Below, piece by piece: positions 32,849-44,460 of a DNA stretch of 64,000 bases. Position 1 is the first letter of the stretch, and every line of letters starts with the position of its first letter. Under the pieces are notes generated by a model. That model saw only the letters and a list, made by a program, of their open reading frames with translations, searched no databases and had not been told where the DNA came from. The stretch lies in the NCBI GenBank assembly GCA_029204225.1, contig CM055095.1, positions 14,600,049 through 14,664,048 of the forward strand, in the 5' to 3' direction. Source of the DNA: Diphasiastrum complanatum. Lineage: Eukaryota > Streptophyta > Lycopodiopsida > Lycopodiales > Lycopodiaceae. The position numbers and the translations under genes were made by a program.

Positions 32849-33675
32849 TGTTGAATTTCACACGTGTGGATTGTCCACAACATGTACTTGTGATCTCCTA
32901 AGGTGTGTAGATGCACCAAGATCAAGACTAGATTGAGATTCAAGATCAATCTTAGATCCTATCGCAAAAACACACTACTACATGCGTTCAATCACTTCCA
33001 ACTCTCACTCACACATGTGGGAAGTGTTCCAAAAGTATTCTAAGTAAAAACAAGCTGCTCTCCTCAGGTAGAGAGAGAAAAATCATCATGAGCTCTTGGG
33101 TAGAGAGAGAGAGCTAGAAATTCAATGACACTCAAAATCCACTCATTCTCAAAATCAATTAGATCCAAAATGAGGAGTAGAATGATACTAGTAGATTCAT
33201 GAGCTACCACTATGCTTAACTATGATTGGATCACACTTTGCCACCTCTTAATCCTATTGGACCATTGATCCATGCACCTCTAAATTTTACTGGACTATAT
33301 TCAGGCACACCTCAAATTCCTATTGGACCACACATGGTTCCACCTCTAAAACCTATTGGACCTCTTAAACTTCATCAAACAAAAGCATTACACTTGTCTA
33401 CACTCTAATTGGAACAAGTTTGGCCTCCTACTCTATTTTGGCTCAATAGTGGCATTACAAGTGGAAATGGATAATTTGTCATCTATGTCAAATTTGACCC
33501 TATCAACATCCTACACCTAAATGCTTGACTTTGAAATTCTGTGAGACCCCTATATCAAACATTTTGATTTACTTTACAATTCTCCACACGTGGGAACATC
33601 CTCCACACATGTGAGATTCACTTACAAACTTCTATCATAAAAATTACCAAGGTAGATTTTTGCCAATTTCTCACA
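32849..33675 (-). repeat. Copia-A inner 5' LTR
   Basis: 827 bp with TG...CA ends. Contains CACACGTGTG at 32859-32868, ten bases from the LTR end next to the primer site. Confidence 0.9.
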
Positions 33676-33680
33676 CCTAT
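33676..33680. other. Target-site duplication of the inner Copia (right)
   Basis: CCTAT, matching 27733-27737. Confidence 0.9.
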
Positions 33681-34077
33681 GAATATCCTTGACTCTCAAA
33701 ACATAATTACATGCACTCTCATCACTCTTTTGACTACTTTGGAAGATTTTATTTCTAAGAGTGAGGAGCCTAGAGATGTTCTTAGCCTCATAGATGGACT
33801 TGAGACAATCTCAAGCTTCCTTGGATGTAGAACAATCACCAATCTCCCTCAATATCTCATTAGAGACATTCATCTTAATGTAGTGGAGAGCCATCCTAGC
33901 TCTCTTCTTGTAATTTTGTACTTCTTGAAGGACTTGAGGCTCCTCCTCAATCCCAAGTACAATGTCTATCACATCTTGGAGTATCAAGATGGACTCCATC
34001 CTCAACTTCCATATTGAATAATTGGAAGTAGACAATCTCTCACTTGGTTGCAACAAGTATGAACTCATTGAAGTCAT
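33681..34077 (-). pseudogene. Copia-A outer gag N-terminal part
   Basis: The ATG at 34077 starts MTSMSSYLLQPSERLSTSNY with the gag signature WKLRMESILILQD. A TGA at about 33808-33810 replaces the usual Trp; coding then continues (SIYEAKNISRLLTLRNKI, ESACNYVLRVKDI) to the nested insertion at 33680. The remainder of the gene resumes in frame at 27737 on the far side of the inner element. Confidence 0.9.
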
Positions 34078-34822
34078 GTAAAGTGGAGATAAATAAAAGT
34101 GATGAACAAAAAATGTTGCTTCTCTCTCACTATAGGATCCAATAATGGTGTGCTACCATCTCCTATGCAAGATCTTGCAACAAACTGTGAGATGATTCTC
34201 ACTAGTATCTCGATCTCTCCAAAACTAGATCTACTTCACATCAAATGATGGAGTATGGGCAAATTTAGGATCAAACACTCTTAGCACGTGTGAAATACAC
34301 TAAGAAACCAAATTTGACTCAAATACAATGATATTGCATGAAACAAAATGGCTAAGATCTCAAAATAGTGCCTAGATCACATATAGATGAGATTGGTAAG
34401 CATTCAACTGTGATTTTGGATCAAACAAGCAATCTCTTGACCAAACCAAATGTGTCCACCCAGGTCTAGGTGCCCTACCTAACCCTCTTCAAAAGCTTAT
34501 AACTTTTGATTGGCTCAACCAAATGGAATGAAACTGATGCACATTAAAAACTAGACAAAAATAGCTTCAAAACAAGCTATCTAGCAAGATTTTTGGATCA
34601 ACCATGAAAGAGAACTCCCAAACTGAAATTGGATGTTCCTCACATGTGTCTGAGCACCTGATTCCGTACAGTACCAGGTCAGACCCAATCAATGCCCTAT
34701 TGATCTTTTTTGGTCCAAAATTGGACAAGATAGCTCGGAAAATGGATCTTGACAATTTCTAGCTCAATATTGATAAAAAGTTTTCACTTAGATGGATCAG
34801 AATGCATGGTAACCTTAGGTAG

Positions 34823-34834
34823 GCTTTGATACCA
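34823..34834 (-). other. Outer Copia-A primer-binding site
   Basis: The minus strand reads TGGTATCAAAGC, one change from the canonical site, next to the LTR. Confidence 0.85.
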
Positions 34835-35660
34835 TGTTGAATTCACACGTGTGGACTGTCCACTACATGTACTTGTGATCTCCTAAGGTGTGTAGATGCA
34901 CCAAGATCAAGACTAGATTGAAATTCAAGATCTATCTTTGATTCTATGGCAAAAACACACTACTACATGCATTCAATCACTTCCAACTCTCACTCACACG
35001 TGTGGGGAGTGTTCCAAAAGTATTCTAAGTAAAAACAAGCTGCTCTCCTCAGGTAGAGAGAGAAAAACCATCATGAGCTCTCGGGTAGAGAGAGAAAGCT
35101 AGAAATCCAATGACACTCAAAATCCACTCAATCTCAAAATCAAATTAGATCCAAAATGAGGTGTACAATGATACTAGTAGATTCATGAGCTACCACTATG
35201 CTTAACTATGATTGGATCACACTTTTCCACCTCTTAATCCTATTGGACCATTGATCCATGCACCTCTAAATTCTATTGGACTATATTCAAGCACACCTCA
35301 AATTCCTATTGGACCACACATGGTTCCACCTCTAAAATCTATTGGACCTCTTAAACTTCATCAAACAAAAGCATTACACTTGTCTACACTCTAATTGGAA
35401 CAAGTTTGGCCTCCTACTCTATTTTGGCTCAATAGTGGCATTACAAGTGGAAATGGATAATTTGCCATCTATGCCAAATTTGACCCTATCAACATCCTAC
35501 ACCTAAATGCTTGACTATGAAATTCTATGAGACCCCTATATCAACATTTTGATTTACTTTACAATTCTCCACACGTGGGAACATCCTCCACACATGTGAG
35601 ATTCACTTACAAACTTCTATCATAAAAAATACCAAGCTAGATTTTTGCCAATTTCTCACA
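34835..35660 (-). repeat. Copia-A outer 5' LTR
   Basis: 826 bp with TG...CA ends. CACACGTGTG occurs at 34844-34853 and 34995-35004. Followed by the target duplication CTAAA. Confidence 0.9.
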
Positions 35661-36473
35661 CTAAAGAAGGAGAAAAACCTTTGTTGGGCTCCTAGAGGCA
35701 CTAGAGTGTTGAGGCAGTCTATCTAACTTTCATACAACTTATAACAATATCTAGTTTGATCCCCCAAATATTGATAAACTCTTTAGCCCATCTTCATCAT
35801 ATAATAACACTAGATTATGAGATGAATGTGTAGCATATGACACCTCTTGCCCATTACTAGATGTACATTTATGAGATGGAGTTGCAAATCCCGGTGATGA
35901 TGAGTTTATAGAAGCAATTTAATGATAATAGGACTCGTATTGTCCACCTCATCTTAAAGAGGTAAAGGTCAGATAGTAATATAACTACTTTCAACAACAT
36001 CAGCATAAAGGCTTCAATTGAGCTGACTCTTTAGAAGGTAAAATTCCAAAAGTCTCACATATTCTGGTGATATGTCTTATGCTTGGATGCAATATCAGCC
36101 ATGATTCAATATGGTTAAGTAGGATTTAGTATGGTTCGGTATGATTCCTTGTGATTTCAGAGAGAATTGCTAGGATAATAAAGTACTAAATTGCCCTTAT
36201 TCAATCTTAAATGTATTGATTAAATCAAGAAGCTTGAAGATGTTTTGCTATCCAATTTTGTTAATACACATAAAGACGCGTCTCATCCAACTTTTCCAAC
36301 ACCTGCAATCATTCGTGACAAATGACATCTAGCCACAAATTCTAGTTGGCTTGTACCCTATGTCAAGATAGAATAGATTTACAGGCCTTAATGCTTCTGA
36401 ATCATAGACTAATTGAAAAAAAAATTGGTCGGTAGAAACTTAGAATGTAGTTCTATGTACCTACAAAGCAGGT
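35661..36473. other. Gene-free stretch (insertion target of the outer Copia)
   Basis: Begins with target duplication CTAAA (35661-35665). No coding frame or repeat recognised beyond that. Confidence 0.4.
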
Positions 36474-36592
36474 TAAAAATATTGATGCCAAGATCCATCT
36501 TTCTCCAAAACTTCGTTCACAACAATATTTTTAAGATTGTTATATATTGCTTCAACCTGACCATTAGCTCTAGGATAATAAAGAATAAATGT
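36474..36592 (-). pseudogene. Gypsy integrase fragment
   Basis: The minus frame reads YYPRANGQVEAIYNNLKNIV, then SWHQY. This is the third catalytic (Glu) block of a Gypsy integrase, normally YHPQANGQVE. No flanking domain remains. Confidence 0.7.
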
Positions 36593-36639
36593 CTTATCAA
36601 CAATTTCAAAAACATACATGCTGTCTGATTCTAGGAACG

Positions 36640-37330
<691 letters not shown>

Positions 37331-38161
37331 AAATTTAACAATAACTTGCTGGCCAAGTTTTCTTTGAACGACTAAGATGGATGCACTTAGTAGGGTTTCA
37401 ATCTAACAGTGGGCATTATCAAATGCTTGGTGCACTAAAGGGGACTTATGTTCCTAGAGAATGAGCCCAAAACACCAAAATCTCAATATTCACAATATGG
37501 CAAAACATGCCAAAGTTTCCCTACATCAAAGAGGCTCGAATTCCTACAATGGAGTTGCATGGAAAGTCTACTTAACTTAGTTAACTCAACTAACAGGGAT
37601 CCACATGTAAAGCTGCATGCATGGATATTGCATGTACTACATGTCACCTCTCAAAATTGTCTAGACATGTGTAGATCATGAAAACTACTTTGCATGTTGC
37701 ATGCACTGATTGCATGTTGCTTGCATGCACATTGAATGACATTGCATGTACTCTAAACTTTTGCATGACATCAAGATTGAATCTACCTAACTCAAACTCA
37801 ACCTATTCTAGAAGGTTATGTGCTCAATTCACATACATTTATGTACAATAAAATATACAATGGAAATAAGATAGGCATGGCCCCAAAACTCGAGATAGGA
37901 AGATATAATTTTACTAATCTTCACAATCGAAAGCCACAGGAGTCTCAACAGCAGGATTTTTATGTAGGGCAACTATTTTGTAAACTTGTATTTTTTTTTC
38001 AGTTAAGTGTGTCATCATGATCCATAGATCAATGGGTAAAGAAGCAAGAAAGTTAACAAATGGAAGGCTCCAAAGTTTATAGGCAGTGAGAGCCGATATG
38101 AACTCGATGATTCTACTGGGCAGAAAAGGGACTTGTGACAACTTTTGGATTGACAAAAAAC
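37331..38161. other. Gene-free stretch with GCATGC motif cluster
   Basis: No coding frame. 37610-37770 holds about nine GCATG/CATGC motifs (for example TTGCATGTTGCATGCACTGA). Confidence 0.4.
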
Positions 38162-38921
38162 TGTTGGAGGGTTTGCGGATCCCAAGGCAACCCTAACCCT
38201 AGTTAATAAGTGAGAGGGATTTGGCACCCTGTGTGTGTAAGTCCAACCCGATGATCACATAGTTATTTGATTGATTAGTTAAAAGTTAATAAAGGACTTT
38301 AGGCCTTTTTGTGAGACTTTTAATGTCGCGGGGCCTAATTGTCAAGTTAGTGAATAAAGTTGGGTTTCCCTCCAATTTTGATGGTTCCCACACTTTTTTA
38401 AATTTGAATAAAAAGAGAGGCAAGACTGGACCAATAGGATTCAGAGGCCAGGGTCCTCCTCTCTACTATAAAAAGGAACCAACTCGAGTTGCTCCTCATG
38501 TTCATTTTCTCATTTCAATAAAGCAGATTGGTTCTCTTTAGAAATGGATTGATGAATGTCCTTGCTCTTCCTCTCTTTTCCTCCATTTCTCATGTTTTCT
38601 TTGGATTTTGCTAATTGTTGGATTTGATCATTATTGGGATTGCTATTTCTTATGCTTTTTGTGAGAGAGAAAGGGAGAGAGAGAAGAGTAAGTTTCTATC
38701 ATTGTTGTGGATTTAGGGTTAATGGAAGTAGGGTTAATGGATGTAGTGTTAATGCTTAGTGTTAATGGATGTTAGTGTTAGATCCTCCATTCATGTTGAA
38801 ATCTAAACTATACTATCACTCTCGTGGGAATGAACCTCCGTGTGACAACTAACTCCGTCTCTTTGATGCTAGATTGACTAGATCTTGGATTCAGGTTAGG
38901 CAAGGAAAGAAACCCACTACA
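38162..38921 (+). repeat. Gypsy 5' LTR
   Basis: 760 bp starting TGTTGGAGGG and ending CCCACTACA. Contains TATAAAAA at 38467-38474 and AATAAA at about 38516. The primer site lies four bases after the end. Confidence 0.75.
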
Positions 38922-38925
38922 ATTT

Positions 38926-38940
38926 TGGCGCTGTTGTCGG
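38926..38940 (+). other. Gypsy primer-binding site
   Basis: TGGCGCTGTTGTCGG resembles the TGGCGCCGTTGCCGG site of Athila/Tat-type plant Gypsy elements (generally attributed to tRNA-Asp), with two changes. Confidence 0.75.
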
Positions 38941-39681
38941 AGAGCTACGCCAATTTTTCGGTCTGCAGCATGTTTGGCTTATGGTTAGCTTGCATTAGGC
39001 ATCTTGTCATGGCATGAATAGTGTTAAAACTGCATTGTAGGGATAGTTTGGGATTGATTTTGCTAGATTTTGAGTGAATTTGCTTGTTTGGAATCTAATC
39101 TGATTATTAAACAAGGAAAGCTATTCAGATCACTAATCTTAAGATCCATTTGGATCTGAGATATCAGAGAAAATAACAAAAATCGGTCACATCTGTCAAA
39201 ATTGGTCAAAAAGAGGCAAAAAGTGTCATTTGAGCCCAGAACTTTTTACCTTAGGAAACCTTCGCCGAGTTGCAAACACCTTCGGTTTTGTTTACAGAAC
39301 CTTCAGTTTGAAGGGCAAAGATTAATTCCCAGCAGATTTCTAGAAACATCAGAAAAACCACCAAAAAACACCAAAAATTATCAAAATCCTAAAAAATACA
39401 GAAAAAGAACCTTTTCCCAATTCACTGTGCTTAGATGTGATTCAGATCTATCTACTACCAGGTCGGCGAAGAATAATACCAAAAATAGAAAGATTTCTAG
39501 AGGATCGGTTGTCATGTTGTCATATTTTTGCCAAAAAAAGTCACTTTTTTTGCAAAATTACCAGTATTACTCTTGATTCTTCGCCAAAACCTTCGTCGAG
39601 TTTCCAGAATATTCTATCTATTGTAAACTACTATAGTTTTTGGAAAAATCTGTATCCAATCACATTATCAATTTGATCTAA
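38941..39681 (+). other. Gypsy leader with reiterated CTTCG motifs
   Basis: About 740 bases between primer site and gag ATG with no supported gene. ACCTTCGCCGAG, CACCTTCGG, ACCTTCAG and ACCTTCGTCGAG recur. Confidence 0.5.
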
Positions 39682-41230
39682 ATGGCTGTCCCTGGAGCTG
39701 CTCCTGAAAGTGCTCCACAGGAGGTCAATCCAATTATTGTTAGAAGAGCACCCCGATTGGATCTACCCAAATATAATGGATTAACAGATCCAGTTCAATT
39801 TCTTCAAATCTATGCTGAATCCTGTGAGGTCTATGGTGAGATATATCCTCAAGATAAACTTAAGTTGTTTCCTATGGCCTTAAAAGGCGCAGCACAACAT
39901 TGGTACTATAACCAAGATGAAACTGAACGTACAGATTGGGCGGTTGTTAAACAAGCCCTTATCACATGGTTCAAACCGCAGAAGTTTATGGAAGACCCTT
40001 TCCTACTTTTAAGTAAAATTAAAATGGGAAAGCCGGAAATGGTTTGAGATTACATCAAAAGAGTGAAACGTCTTAGAGCTGAATGTGAGCCTGAGCTGAT
40101 TAATGAAAATGCCATGATTATGTGGTTTTTGTCAGGTCTACCTAAACGGATCCGACGTGAACTGAAACGCCTAATGAGTACACACTTTTGCAAAATGCAA
40201 TGGACGATGCAATTCGGGAGGAGGATGAAGATTCAGATGATGAGCCAAATGTCAGTATGTTGCCTTATATAGCAAGGCAGACTACTATGACATCCACCAC
40301 TATTGCATCAACGAATGCCAATGCTACTGCAAAATTGATGCTCAATGAGTTCGAGAAACTTGGAAAGACCCAGTAGAAGCATATGGAAAAGTTGCAGTTG
40401 CAATTTGATGAGAAGATCAAAGCATTGAAAAATTTACACAGAGAAGCGAACAAGGAACCTGAGAAGTTTGCAAAGACTTTTCCTACCAGAGATAATGTCT
40501 GGTGTTCTATTTGTATAGGAAATCACACAGTGAACGAGTGTCCTCAATTGAAAAAATGAATGGAAATCAGTGTTTGCCATCTATCTAATTCACCTGACCA
40601 TGAGACTGCCTTTTGCAACTTCAACCCTCGGATGATTCAGCAATGGTATGCCCAGATGGGATATCGAGATCCACAACATGGAGGCAATCCAGCAGCAAGT
40701 CTACGACAATCTACTCTTGGATACCCGGAGCGTCTAGCCTTGCCTGCCCCACCAAAGCATTCTGCTCCTCCTGCCAATTTGATGGAATCAGAACCTTACG
40801 AAAGTGCTGAGGAATGGAACTATGGTAATGATCAAGAAGGTGGATCTTCAGAACAATATGCCATTTATGCTGTCGCTCAACAACAAGCCTCGAGAAATTG
40901 GGCCAGAGCACCACTTGGATGCTTTGCATGTGGAGAAAATCACAGAGTTGCAGAATGCCCAAATAAAGAAAAATTTGTACCATTCTGTCATGACTGTGGA
41001 TATGGGCATTTCTATAAAGACTGTCCAGCAAGACCGAAGCCACCACCAACTACAGCACCTGTAAATTTGATAACAATCAAGGAAGGATCGGTAGCTCATA
41101 ATAAACCAAGTGCACTCTTGATGGTGGTCACCAGAGCACAAAAAGCAAAAAGAACCAGTAGTGGATTCAGTACCTGCTGATTCTATACCATTGAACGATA
41201 CACCAATAGCATCGGAAGTTTATCCAAATC
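39682..41230 (+). pseudogene. Gypsy gag
   Basis: The ATG at 39682 starts MAVPGAAPESAPQEVNPI and leads into the Retrotrans_gag domain (PKYNGLTDPVQFLQIYAESC, WFKPQKFM, RVKRLRAECEPELI). A TGA at 40045-40047 interrupts it at an expected Arg. Downstream, in shifted frames, are an acidic segment, WCSICIGNHTVNECPQL, and a double zinc-knuckle array GCFACGENHRVAECP and CHDCGYGHFYKDCPA (about 40918-41035). A minus-strand gag of the same architecture is at 51407-52888. At least two frameshifts make it inactive. Confidence 0.85.
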
Positions 41231-41259
41231 TTAATGTAGAAAAATGAAGATATCAGGAT

Positions 41260-42541
41260 ATGAGACAGTGGATTAAGCATTTGCAAGAAGAAGAGGAACT
41301 TGAAGCTGCTAAAGTAATAGCTGAAGTTCGATCTTCACCATTGCAGCCTTCAAGAAATTTATGTACGGATATGAATGATCAATTACATCATCACGAAGAA
41401 CCCTTCAAGATGACGGAACCGGAAGCACCGCATACAGAATTACTCATGAATATTTTGTCAAACAAGATCAATATTTCATTGGGAGAGCTCCTAAAGTTGG
41501 TGCCAAAAGCAAAAGAAGTCTTAGCGAAAAAAGTTAGCTCAAGAAGAATCAGAAGACCATCAGGAGCCGCTCTTTTGTGCTGGATTTGAAGAATCTAACG
41601 ATATACTACATGTTAGAGCAGCTTGGGAAAGTGAACAAAAGAATATCACTCTACCAATACATTATAGACAATTTTCTAAAGAAGCAACCGTGATAGACGG
41701 CGGTTCAAGAGTTAACCTGATTTCTACAAAGGTATGTACAAAATGGGGCCTGACAAAGATTAAGCCTGCTACTTTTGCTATTAAGCTAGCTGATCAAACG
41801 ACGGTTCGTCCATGAGGAATGGTGGAAGATATACCTGTCAAGGATGCAAGAGTACAGTTCGTCATTACTTTCATCGTGATGGACTTACCAGAAGCACCAA
41901 ATGTCTACCGAGTTCTCTTAGGACGTCCATGGTTATGAGTTGCGCAAGTAATTCATAACTGGGGTACTGGCAAAATCACTTTTGAAAATCGTGAACGTGC
42001 AGTTAAAATTGATCCTACAACTTGGACTATCAAGCCAGTGGTTCAAAAAGCGGATGACGATTCATCAACAACGGATCACACTTGTGATCGACCAGAGAAA
42101 AAATTGGGAGTTTACTACGATTCTCAAACGGATACTGTCAATTGGAACGAAGCTCTTGCAACAATTGATTGTATTGCAAGATATATGTGTCAACAAGATA
42201 GTCAATCAGAGATGAGCGAGATTTCCTTGTTAGATCGAACTTTGGATACGCCAATCACGTTTCCACTAAATGTGCTAAATGTAGCCTGGATATCAACGGA
42301 ACCTATACCAGATCCAATTGAGGATGATCTCATACCAATCAGCCATGTCTTAACTTATGATGGCAATGCAGAACTTACTTATGAACATACTCTACATCAT
42401 ATGGATCCGACCAGATTTGGAGTGCGTAATGTTCCTGATGAACCAACAATTAAATCGCCCAAAGCTGTTATATTGAAGGGAGACAGGATGACAGGTTTGA
42501 TGACGAAGAAACAAGCAAAGAAGATTATAATACGGTCCTGA
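41260..42541 (+). pseudogene. Gypsy protease region
   Basis: A hinge rich in Glu (KHLQEEEELEAAKV) precedes an aspartic protease-like domain: VIDGGSRVNLIS at about 41690-41725 holds the catalytic Asp, and YRVLLGRPWL at about 41910-41935 is the typical C-terminal protease block. TGA replaces Arg codons at about 41812 and 41936. An open frame continues at 42038-42541 (RPEKKLGVYYDSQTD, ISHVLTYDGNAEL) without RT motifs. No RT, RNase H or integrase follows on this strand. Confidence 0.8.
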
Positions 42542-42810
42542 AATGGGAAAATCTCCCTCAAAAGTTTGATTTAAATGAAGTGCCACCTCTATTGGATAAA
42601 GACAAAGGAAAGGTCAAGAATGATTCTTCAAGTCAGATCTCCAGCAAGACATCATCATCTAGGAAGTCTTCACTTGAGAAGAAAGATTTATCATCCCGGA
42701 AGTCATCACCTCCACGATCAATTCCTGCTAAGAAGACTAAACGAAGATCCAAGACAAGTCCTTTCGAAAAAGAACAAGCAAATAAGAAAAATTCGCAAGA
42801 GCTTCGCTAG
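42542..42810 (+). pseudogene. Ser/Lys-rich tail after Gypsy protease
   Basis: Continues the Gypsy reading after a stop at 42541: PPLLDKDKGKVKNDSSSQIS and RKSSLEKKDLSSRKSSPPRS, then a basic end and stop at 42808-42810. Low complexity and probably disordered. Where RT should begin there is nothing RT-like, so the polyprotein was cut or joined to foreign sequence. Confidence 0.45.
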
Positions 42811-43435
42811 CACAAGTGAGGAATGAATCAAATTTAGCCAACTTTTAGGTGAATTTGGTGGTCCATTACATTGAATAGTCGTTGGGCTGATCAGTTCTGA
42901 ACAAAAATTTGCAGGCATGTACAATACTGTAAAAATAGGCTATAAAAATCTCGGCAAAGGTTTCTAGGAATCTGAACCTATCAGGCGAACGTTTTCCAAG
43001 GTTGACGAAGGATGAACCTTTGCCCAGGTACTGTCATAAATGCTTTTTTCCACAATCTGAACCTATGGACAACCTAATTTTGACATTTAAAGATCATCTA
43101 GAAGGTCGACAAAGGTTCATAATGACGTTATGATGCTCGACGAAGTTTCCCAAAATGGCATATCACTGAACATTCGCCTGACCCCAAAATTGAATTTTCT
43201 CTTGTCAGAAACCTTTGCCTACCTCAATTTAGATAAATCAAGGGTGGATGTACGGTCTGAGAGCTCAGCGAAGGTTTTTGATACTGTATTGGCCAAATCG
43301 GCCCAAAACAATGGTTTTCTAAGTCATTTTCATAAAAATATTGTGCTTCTGTTTCCTTATGCTGATGACTTCCTATCTTTTGCTCATCAGTATTTCCTTA
43401 TTTTATTTTTTCCAACTGTCTTTTTCCAAAAAAGT
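42811..43435. other. Gene-free stretch with GAAGGTT motifs
   Basis: No coding frame. GGCAAAGGTTTC, GACGAAGGATGAACC, GACAAAGGTTC, GACGAAGTTTCC and GCGAAGGTTT recur. They are the reverse complement of the motif in the leader at 38941-39681, so this may be the leader or 3' region of a minus-strand relative. Confidence 0.45.
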
Positions 43436-44460
43436 TCAGCAAATTAAATACTGAAAACAGAAAATTGAAAACAAATAAAATGAAAAAAATATATTGAGAT
43501 CAGACTTGCTGAACTGGCAGAGCAGGCTGCCGAAACTTGCGTAATCAGCTGCCATTACCGGAGTATCAAATCGTTTCCCATCCAACTGCTCAAGAATTAT
43601 TGCGCCATAGTTCAGGATTTCCTTCACTTTATATGGGCCTTTCCCAGTAAACTTCAACTTACCCTTGATCAGCTTGGTTCTGTACATCAATGCAAGATCT
43701 CCTGCTTCCAGATTTTTCTGATGCAATCGCCGATCGTGCCATGCCTTGCGGCGAGCTTTCTCTGCTGCTAAGGCATGAACTGCCATCAATCGGGTTTCAC
43801 ATAATTTGTGCAATGCATCGTGGCAAAGTTGTAAAGACTGATCATCATTTAATCGTTCTGTTGCTGTTATGCGTACAGATGGGATTAAAAATTCAATTGG
43901 CATAACAACATCTTGACCATAAACCAGTTGAAAAGGTGTTTGATTTGTACTATTTTTGTAAGCGGTTCTGAATGCCCATAATGCTGCATACAGTTTATGT
44001 TCCCAATCAGATCAACTCGCTTCAACTGTCTTTGTCATAATGGTGCAGAGAATCTTATTGGAAGATTCAGCTTGGCCATTCCCTCTGGGATAATAGGGAG
44101 TACTAAATCTGTGTATAACAAAAAAATCTTCCAGTAAACACTTTATTGTTTGATTAACAAAATGTGTACCCCGATCACTGACAATTTTGATCAGCCATCC
44201 AAATCTGACTATAATATTTTCATATAGAAACTTAGTTGTAGATTTTGCATCAGCTAATTTGACAGCTTTGGCTTCAACCCACTTGGTCATATAATCAGTT
44301 GCGACGATAATGTATCAGGCGTGAGATCCTTGAGCAGCGGGATGAATAAGACCAACATAATCCAGTCCCCATTTTTCAAACGGTGCTTGCGATAGCTATG
44401 GAGGAGGGTATTTCTGCCATTTTTACATAGGCTTTTGGATCAATCTAGTGCAGTCCAACT
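43436..44460 (-). pseudogene. Gypsy integrase
   Basis: On minus: KWGLDYVGLIHPAAQG (first catalytic Asp, about 44350-44370), DYMTKWVEAKAVKLADA, IVSDRGTHFVN (second Asp, about 44160-44185), STPYYPRGNGQAESSNK (Glu, about 44065-44110), then AFRTAYKNSTNQTPFQLVYG and the C-terminal ARRKAWHDRRLHQKN, KGKLKFTGKGPYKVKEI, a GPY/F-type module. Stops near 44012 and 44310 break the frame. It faces the plus-strand gag-protease. The nearest matching upstream part on minus is the gag at 51.4-52.9 kb. RT and RNase H are absent. Confidence 0.9.

Larger units (their letters stand above)
27738..33675 (-). mobile_element. Copia-A inner chimeric element
   Basis: 5' LTR 33675-32849, primer site 32848-32837, leader, gag start (32091-31851), inverted Copia RNase H (31850-31303), Gypsy gag-protease-RNase H (31300-30118), Copia protease-linker (30117-28771), purine tract and 3' LTR 28561-27738. 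It is flanked by CCTAT and inserted into the gag of the outer element. Confidence 0.9.
24632..35660 (-). mobile_element. Copia-A outer element (split by a nested insertion)
   Basis: 5' LTR 35660-34835, primer site 34834-34823, leader, gag N-terminal part (34077-33681), then the inner element. Gag resumes at 27737 through protease, truncated integrase and linker to a purine tract (GAGGAGGAA) and 3' LTR 25453-24632. The flanking duplication CTAAA confirms the ends. RT and RNase H are absent, so it is non-autonomous. Confidence 0.9.

Noticed and set aside
24632-35660. Simple tandem array of LTR-gag units
   Set aside because: The two nested target duplications and the split gag explain the four LTRs better.
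42038-42541. Independent gene after the Gypsy protease
   Set aside because: It continues the Gypsy polyprotein reading and has no own start context.
39682-42810. Plant pararetrovirus (caulimovirus-like) remnant
   Set aside because: An LTR with TATA and TGGCGC-type primer site, Retrotrans_gag domain and no movement protein point to Ty3/Gypsy.
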